Assembly (NCBI GenBank): GCA_029213045.1
Contig: JARGPN010000009.1
Span: forward strand, 434,001-498,000
Length of the DNA stretch: 64,000 nucleotides
Source: Alcanivoracaceae bacterium
GTDB taxonomy: Bacteria; Pseudomonadota; Gammaproteobacteria; Pseudomonadales; Alcanivoracaceae
Direction: 5' to 3'
Both the position numbers and the translations under genes were made by a program. Positions 58,708-64,000 of the stretch are shown here, piece by piece (the stretch's first letter is position 1; the number at the start of each line of letters is the position of its first letter). The notes below the pieces were generated by a model that ran no database searches, was not told where the DNA came from, and worked only from the letters and a program-made list of their open reading frames with translations.

Positions 58708-61374
58708 GTGACCCTGACGTTAAGCCGAACTCGCGATGAATTATTGCAACATCTTCGCCAAGCCCCCCACCCGGGCAAGCCTGCGCGTGAATACCTAGAG
58801 CAAGAACAGCAGCGCTTAAACGACCGCTTTAACGACACTCCTATTCGCGAGCTGGTCAATGCACGCGCACTGTTAGTCGATGACGTGCTCGCCTGCGCAT
58901 GGCAAATATTTTCGCTGGATGCCGCTAACGACGTCGCCCTGCTCGCCGTTGGCGGCTACGGACGCGGCGAACTGCACCCGCATTCTGACGTCGACCTGCT
59001 CATCCTCAGTGCGGGCACGCCTGAAAAAGAAATTTGCGACAAGTTAGAAAAGTTCGTCGCCTTCCTGTGGGACATCGGCCTAGAAATCGGTCACGCCGTG
59101 CGCACACTCGACGAGTGTGTCGAACTCGCTGAGCAAGACATCACCATCGCCACCAACATTATGGAAGGCCGCACCCTATACGGCGCCGAGTCGCTGTATG
59201 AGCAACTTAGCGAACGTACCGCCCCCGATAAAATGTGGCCGTCCGACGAATTTTTCACGGCCAAATGGGACGAACAAGTTAGTCGTCACCGCAAATTCAA
59301 TTTCACTGAATACAACCTAGAGCCGGACATTAAAAATGCTCCCGGCGGCTTGCGCGACCTGCAAATGGTTGGCTGGATTGCTAAACGCCACTTCGGCGCG
59401 GACAGCTTCGACGAGATTCTTAAAACAGGCTTTTTTACCGAAGACGAACATCAAATCCTGTTGAAGTGCCAAGATCACCTTTGGCGTGTTCGTTGGGCGC
59501 TGCACCAAATTACTGGGCGCAACGAAAACCGCTTGTTATTTGATTACCAGCGACAAATGGCCGAAGAGTTTGGCCTAAAAGATTCCACCGCCAATCTTGG
59601 CGTTGAGCAATTTATGAAGCGCTACTATCGCGTCGCGCTCGGGCTGTCAGTACTCAATGAAATGCTGCTGCAGTTTTTTGATGAAACTATTTTGCAGAAA
59701 GGCGGCAGTCAGGAAGTACGCAAGATTAACCGTCGCTGGCAAGTGCGCAATGATTATCTCGAAGTCACCGCCGATAATGTGTTTGAGCGTTCTCCTTCCG
59801 CCCTCATTGAAGCCTTTGTGCTACTCGGTCAACAAACAGAGATCAAAGGAATACGCGCCAGTACGGTAAGGCTGATTATTGAAAATCGAAAAATAATCGA
59901 CGACGAATACCGTAACGATTTGCGCAACACATCGTTATTTATGGAGCTAATTCGTAGCCCGCACAACCTGTACTCAAATCTGCGGAGCATGAAGCGCTAC
60001 GGCATTCTCGGCCAATATCTGCCTGAGTTCGGCGGCATTATCGGCATGATGCAGTACGACCTTTTCCATATTTATACGGTTGATGCACACACGTTAATGG
60101 TTATGCGGCAAATGCGTCGCATGCGCTACGAATCAACTCGCGAGCAGTTTCCGCTTGCTCACGAAGTGTTTTACCGACTGCCCAAACCGGAACTGCTGTA
60201 TTTGTCCGGTCTATATCACGACATCGCCAAAGGCCGTGGCGGCGATCACTCAAAACTGGGCGCGGAAGATGCTATCGCATTTTGCCAACGGCACGGCTTA
60301 AGTAGTTGGGATGCCAAGATGTTGGCGTGGTTAGTACAAAACCATTTGCTGATGTCTGTCACCGCGCAACGCAAAGATATCTCCGACCCTGAAGTGGTAC
60401 ATGAATTCGCCAAAAAAGTGGGCGACTTAGTGCACTTGGATTATTTGTGCGCCCTCACCATTGCCGACATTAATGCCACCAACCCGAATCTTTGGAATTC
60501 GTGGCGCGCATCACTGATGCGCCAGCTCTATCGTGAAACCAAACGCACCTTACGTCGCGGCCTAAACAATCCAATGGACAAGCAAGATTGGATTGACGAA
60601 ACGCGCGCCGCAGCGCAATCGTTACTGTCACAGCGTGACGTTGATCAAGATAAAATTGATGCGCTTTGGTCTGGCATTGGCGACGAATATTTCTTGCGTG
60701 AAAACGCCATGGATATAGCGTGGCACACAGAAGCCATCTTAAACCGCACCAATGGGCAGGACCCTGTGGTGTTGTTGCGTGAATCGAGCGGCGGTCAAAT
60801 TGAAGGTGGCACACAAATATTTATCTACACGCCGGATATCGAGAATTTATTCGCCGCCTCAACCAATGCGCTAGACCAACTCGGGCTGACCATTGTAGAC
60901 GCGCGTATTATTACTTCGGCCGACGGTTTCACTTTAGATACCTATATTGTGCTCGACGAAAACGGCACATCCATCGGCAATGATCCCCCGCGCATCGAAG
61001 CCATTCGACAAACGCTGACTGACACGTTGCGCGACCCAGATCAGTTCGCCGAAATCATGCAGCGGCGCATGCCACGTCGACATAAACATTTTGATGTGCC
61101 CACAGAAGTGACGATTAGCAATGATATTGTAAATGATCGCACGTCTATCGAAATCAATACGCTCGACCGACCCGGCCTCCTGGCGCGCATTGGCCAAGTG
61201 CTTGCTGAATTTGAAATTGCAGTGCAGAACGCGCGCATTGCCACACTGGGTGAGCGCGCAGAAGACGTGTTTTTTGTCAGCAACCGGGAAGGCAACCCAG
61301 TGTCCGACCCGCAGCTGTGCGAACGCATTCAAACGCGTCTCAAGGAAGAATTGAATAATAGAAATTGGGATTAA
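58708..61374 (+). CDS. glnD: Bifunctional uridylyltransferase/uridylyl-removing enzyme GlnD
   Basis: An 888-residue nitrogen sensor that adds UMP to P-II when glutamine is low and removes it when glutamine is high; E. coli GlnD has 890. The nucleotidyltransferase motif GGYGRGELHPHSDVDLL is at about residues 82-98, the HD phosphohydrolase site in YHDIAKGRGGDHS at about 500-512, and two ACT domains lie at the C terminus (about 700-780 and 815-888). GTG 58708 is chosen because GAGG lies 6 bases upstream; TTG 58696 would add four residues. Its likely substrate is the P-II protein at 10.5 kb. Confidence 0.95.
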   Translation: MTLTLSRTRDELLQHLRQAPHPGKPAREYLEQEQQRLNDRFNDTPIRELVNARALLVDDVLACAWQIFSLDAANDVALLAVGGYGRGELHPHSDVDLLILSAGTPEKEICDKLEKFVAFLWDIGLEIGHAVRTLDECVELAEQDITIATNIMEGRTLYGAESLYEQLSERTAPDKMWPSDEFFTAKWDEQVSRHRKFNFTEYNLEPDIKNAPGGLRDLQMVGWIAKRHFGADSFDEILKTGFFTEDEHQILLKCQDHLWRVRWALHQITGRNENRLLFDYQRQMAEEFGLKDSTANLGVEQFMKRYYRVALGLSVLNEMLLQFFDETILQKGGSQEVRKINRRWQVRNDYLEVTADNVFERSPSALIEAFVLLGQQTEIKGIRASTVRLIIENRKIIDDEYRNDLRNTSLFMELIRSPHNLYSNLRSMKRYGILGQYLPEFGGIIGMMQYDLFHIYTVDAHTLMVMRQMRRMRYESTREQFPLAHEVFYRLPKPELLYLSGLYHDIAKGRGGDHSKLGAEDAIAFCQRHGLSSWDAKMLAWLVQNHLLMSVTAQRKDISDPEVVHEFAKKVGDLVHLDYLCALTIADINATNPNLWNSWRASLMRQLYRETKRTLRRGLNNPMDKQDWIDETRAAAQSLLSQRDVDQDKIDALWSGIGDEYFLRENAMDIAWHTEAILNRTNGQDPVVLLRESSGGQIEGGTQIFIYTPDIENLFAASTNALDQLGLTIVDARIITSADGFTLDTYIVLDENGTSIGNDPPRIEAIRQTLTDTLRDPDQFAEIMQRRMPRRHKHFDVPTEVTISNDIVNDRTSIEINTLDRPGLLARIGQVLAEFEIAVQNARIATLGERAEDVFFVSNREGNPVSDPQLCERIQTRLKEELNNRNWD

Positions 61375-61500
61375 CGGCTAAACCGCTTGCCGGCTCGTGC
61401 ATAAGACGCGCCGCAGGCGGAATTCGATCGAACTAAACGCCGTCAACATCAATAACCTGCGGAGCCTATCCGCCCAGACATGTTTGATAAGAGCGCCGAC

Positions 61501-62682
61501 ATGAATCCGGATCTTGAATTACTGCATCCCTATCCTTTTGAAAAGCTGGCGAAACTATTTGCAGATATTGCACCCGCGAATAAGCCGCATATCGCATTAT
61601 CGATTGGCGAACCACAACATCCTGCGCCAAATTTTGTTCAGCAATGCGTCGCCGACAATACCGCGCTGCTCGCCAAATACCCGTCTACACAAGGTATTCC
61701 AGAATTGCGCGAAGCCATTGCCACCTGGCTCACCAAACGCTTCAACTTGCAAAGCATTAACCCGAATGGCGAAGTGCTTCCCGTTAACGGCACGCGAGAA
61801 GCCCTGTTCGCCTTCGCCCAAGCACTGCTGGATCGTCAGCGCGCACCACTGGTATTAATGCCAAACCCCTTTTATCAAATTTATGAAGGCGCGGCACTGC
61901 TGGCGGGCGGCCAACCCATGTATTTGCCCTGCACCGCCGACAGCGGATTGCAGCCGGACTTTAATGCAGTACCCGAAGAAGCATGGGTTCGCTGCCAACT
62001 GCTGTATATCTGCTCGCCGGGCAATCCCACCGGCGCGGTATTGTCGGTTGCGCAAATGCAGTCACTCATTCAACTGGCCGACAAGTACGATTTCACGATC
62101 GCCTCCGACGAATGCTATTCGGAAATTTACAACCAAACACCACCGCCAGGATTGCTGCAGGCTTGCGCAGAGATGGGCCGCCACGACTATCGTCGCTGCG
62201 TAGTGTTTCACTCGTTATCCAAGCGTTCGAATTTACCCGGATTACGCTCAGGCTTTGTTGCCGGTGATGCAGAAATTCTGCAACGCTTTTTGCGCTACCG
62301 CACCTATCACGGTTGTGCCATGTCCATGCATCATCAATTAGCGAGTATTGCTGCCTGGCAAGACGAAACACACGTTGAAGCAAACCGCGCCGAATACCGC
62401 GAGAAGTTTTCAGTGGTGTTAAATATTCTTAAGGATGTTCTCGATGTGGAAGCGCCGGATGCAGGTTTCTATCTCTGGGCGAAAACACCTATCAGCGACG
62501 AGACGTTTGCGCAGGAATTAAAGCGCCAGCAAAACGTCACCGTGTTACCCGGCCAATATCTCTCCCGAGAAGTTCACGGCGAGAACCCAGGCGTAAATCG
62601 TGTGCGTATGGCGCTAGTAGCAAGCCTTGACGAATGCCGCGAAGGCGCAGAGCGAATTCGTGACTTTGTTAAGGGCCTTTGA
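61501..62682 (+). CDS. dapC: N-succinyldiaminopimelate aminotransferase DapC
   Basis: A 393-residue PLP-dependent class I aminotransferase for lysine and diaminopimelate synthesis. The start MNPDLELLHPYPFEKLAKL matches the usual DapC N terminus, so ATG 61501 is preferred to ATG 61480. The PLP-binding Lys is in HSLSKRSNLPGLRSGF, with SPGNPTGAV and SDECYSEIY upstream. Its position between glnD and dapD, as in Pseudomonas, supports DapC rather than a general aspartate aminotransferase. Confidence 0.93.
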   Translation: MNPDLELLHPYPFEKLAKLFADIAPANKPHIALSIGEPQHPAPNFVQQCVADNTALLAKYPSTQGIPELREAIATWLTKRFNLQSINPNGEVLPVNGTREALFAFAQALLDRQRAPLVLMPNPFYQIYEGAALLAGGQPMYLPCTADSGLQPDFNAVPEEAWVRCQLLYICSPGNPTGAVLSVAQMQSLIQLADKYDFTIASDECYSEIYNQTPPPGLLQACAEMGRHDYRRCVVFHSLSKRSNLPGLRSGFVAGDAEILQRFLRYRTYHGCAMSMHHQLASIAAWQDETHVEANRAEYREKFSVVLNILKDVLDVEAPDAGFYLWAKTPISDETFAQELKRQQNVTVLPGQYLSREVHGENPGVNRVRMALVASLDECREGAERIRDFVKGL

Positions 62683-62706
62683 GAAAACACGAACATAGCA
62701 GGAAAC

Positions 62707-63069
62707 ATGACAGTGAAGATTTACGGCATTAAAAACTGCAGTACCATGAAGAAGGCGTTCGATTGGCTCACGGCGGAAGGCATTGAGTTCCAGTTCCACG
62801 ATTACAAAAAAGAAGGCGCGCCTGAGAAACGCGTGCGCCAGTGGATCAAGAAGCTCGGCTGGGAAGTGGTCATTAACAAACGCGGCACCACATGGAAAAA
62901 GCTACCCGAAGCTGAACGCGAGGCAATGAACGCCGAAAGCGCGGTGCAAGCAGCCCTAGCCAATCCATCACTGATAAAGCGACCGATCATCGAACAGGGT
63001 ACAATACTGCTCGCCGGATTCGATTCGGCACAATGGCAGCAGTCGCTGAAAGCGGCCAACGCCAAATAA
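62707..63069 (+). CDS. ArsC/Spx-family protein (YffB-like)
   Basis: A 120-residue thioredoxin-fold protein of the ArsC/Spx family. The N-terminal IYGIKNCSTMKKAFDWL has a single Cys (Cys12) and no CxxC. The late KRPIIEQG segment carries the conserved Arg. Such YffB-type proteins are annotated as arsenate reductase-like, but real arsenate reduction is doubtful. The gene lies between dapC and dapD, a place it also holds in relatives, which hints at a housekeeping role that is not known. Confidence 0.9.
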   Translation: MTVKIYGIKNCSTMKKAFDWLTAEGIEFQFHDYKKEGAPEKRVRQWIKKLGWEVVINKRGTTWKKLPEAEREAMNAESAVQAALANPSLIKRPIIEQGTILLAGFDSAQWQQSLKAANAK

Positions 63070-63206
63070 ACGGCTTCCTAAGCAACACTCTAAGCCGCAC
63101 AACGCACACACATTATTCGCGCCTAGCAGCCAGCATCTATTATGTTTTTGCTGTTAGTCACTTGGTAACACTGGCCCGTCGGACAGACTGAAAACAGGAA
63201 TGCATC

Positions 63207-64000
63207 ATGAGCAAATATTTCGCCCTAGCATTAGGTTGTGGCACGCAGAACCGCAATGACGAATGGCTGGAAGTGTATTTTCCAGACCCCATGCTAAACC
63301 CTGATGCGTCTTTGATCGAGGCGGTACGCGACGAAGTTGAGTACACCGGCGGCAACATTGCCATTGAACTGAATCACCGTCAGATTTCTCACATCGCTCG
63401 CGAATGGCGTGACGCAGGCAATGAACATGCCGCCTCCTACGCCGTGGCCATGCAAGAAACACGTCGTCCCGTTGTGCTAGTAATTCTCGAAACCGACGCC
63501 GCGCCAACCAGCACACCAGAAACCTATTTAAAACTGCATTTGCTGTCGCATCGTTTAGTGAAACCACATGGCACCAATCTCAGCGGCATGTTCCCGCTGC
63601 TGCCAAACGTGGCATGGACCAACGAAGGCGCAGTGGACTTAGATGAATTGGTTGAGCGCCAACTGATGGCACGTCTTGATGGCCGCGTTTTGTCCGTCGA
63701 CTCCGTCGACAAATTCCCGAAAATGACCGACTACGTTGTGCCTAAAGGTGTGCGCATTGCCGACACCTCACGCGTGCGCTTAGGCGCCTATATCGGCGAA
63801 GGCACCACCATCATGCACGAAGGCTTCTGCAACTTTAATGCAGGCACGGAAGGCCCTGGCATGATCGAAGGCCGTATTTCAGCGGGCGTATTCGTCGGTA
63901 AAGGTTCAGACATCGGCGGCGGCGCATCGACCATGGGCACACTGTCCGGCGGTGGCAACATCATCATCTCACTTGGCGAAGGCTGTCTGCTTGGCGCCAA
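63207..64000 (+). CDS. dapD: Tetrahydrodipicolinate N-succinyltransferase DapD (partial, C-terminus cut)
   Basis: The frame from ATG 63207 is open to the window edge, giving the first 264 residues of about 340. It is the long gamma type: an N-terminal domain (MSKYFALALGCGTQNRNDEW) leads into left-handed beta-helix repeats (VPKGVRIADTSRVRLGAYIG cut short, then GEGTTIMHEGF and SAGVFVGKGSDIGGGASTMG). It succinylates tetrahydrodipicolinate, the step just before DapC in the same pathway. AGGA lies 7 bases upstream. The C-terminal part lies outside the window. Confidence 0.95.
   Translation, partial: MSKYFALALGCGTQNRNDEWLEVYFPDPMLNPDASLIEAVRDEVEYTGGNIAIELNHRQISHIAREWRDAGNEHAASYAVAMQETRRPVVLVILETDAAPTSTPETYLKLHLLSHRLVKPHGTNLSGMFPLLPNVAWTNEGAVDLDELVERQLMARLDGRVLSVDSVDKFPKMTDYVVPKGVRIADTSRVRLGAYIGEGTTIMHEGFCNFNAGTEGPGMIEGRISAGVFVGKGSDIGGGASTMGTLSGGGNIIISLGEGCLLGA

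Overview
The window looks like a chromosomal segment of a Gammaproteobacterium. The right two thirds carry the gamma-type order dapD, arsC-like, dapC, glnD, map, then rpsB-tsf-pyrH-frr-uppS-cdsA-dxr-rseP-bamA-skp-lpxD-fabZ-lpxA-lpxB-rnhB-dnaE-accA-tilS-pyrG-kdsA-eno-ftsB-ispD-ispF-truD-surE-pcm-nlpD. This order is close to that of Pseudomonas and its marine relatives. Base composition is moderate and fairly even. A Cellvibrionales-like marine bacterium is a reasonable guess, but the sequence alone does not prove it. I saw no tRNA or rRNA gene, CRISPR array or insertion sequence.

Left part (1-10.4 kb). A tight minus-strand operon runs from an acyltransferase-like protein of unknown function (8616) through a GH3-family acyl-acid amido synthetase, a two-domain GNAT protein, a membrane fusion protein and an RND pump. 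It probably continues into a CoA hydrolase/transferase cut by the window edge. An AraC-type regulator diverges from it. Four-base overlaps join most of these genes. The set reads as a small 'make an acyl conjugate and export it' module, and I know of no described system that matches it.

Middle part (10-26 kb). This holds an SCP2 protein, a P-II protein, a thioredoxin/TPR protein (CnoX-like), and a membrane-bound lytic transglycosylase with two solute-binding domains instead of one. Next comes a three-gene operon: transglutaminase/DUF2126, circularly permuted ATP-grasp/alpha-E, and a second transglutaminase. Upstream of it is a near-perfect sigma-54 promoter and, about 60 bases further up, an NtrC-like site. 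A second AraC regulator then diverges from an SRPBCC gene followed by an MMPL/RND exporter that carries an acidic Asp-Pro-Phe repeat.

Right part (26-64 kb). This is mostly core biology on the minus strand: metal efflux (fieF), division (nlpD, ftsB), undecaprenyl phosphate recycling (popT, uppS), isoprenoids (ispD, ispF, dxr), lipid A and Kdo (lpxA, lpxB, lpxD, kdsA), outer membrane assembly (bamA, skp, rseP), fatty acids and phospholipids (accA, fabZ, cdsA), replication (dnaE, rnhB), nucleotides (pyrG, pyrH) and translation (rpsB, tsf, frr, tilS, truD). Divergent from rpsB, the plus strand carries map, glnD, dapC, an arsC-like gene and a truncated dapD. GlnD would uridylylate the P-II protein encoded at 10.5 kb, so the window holds two parts of the nitrogen signalling chain and a likely sigma-54/NtrC target. 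The place next to nlpD where rpoS usually lies is taken by fieF.
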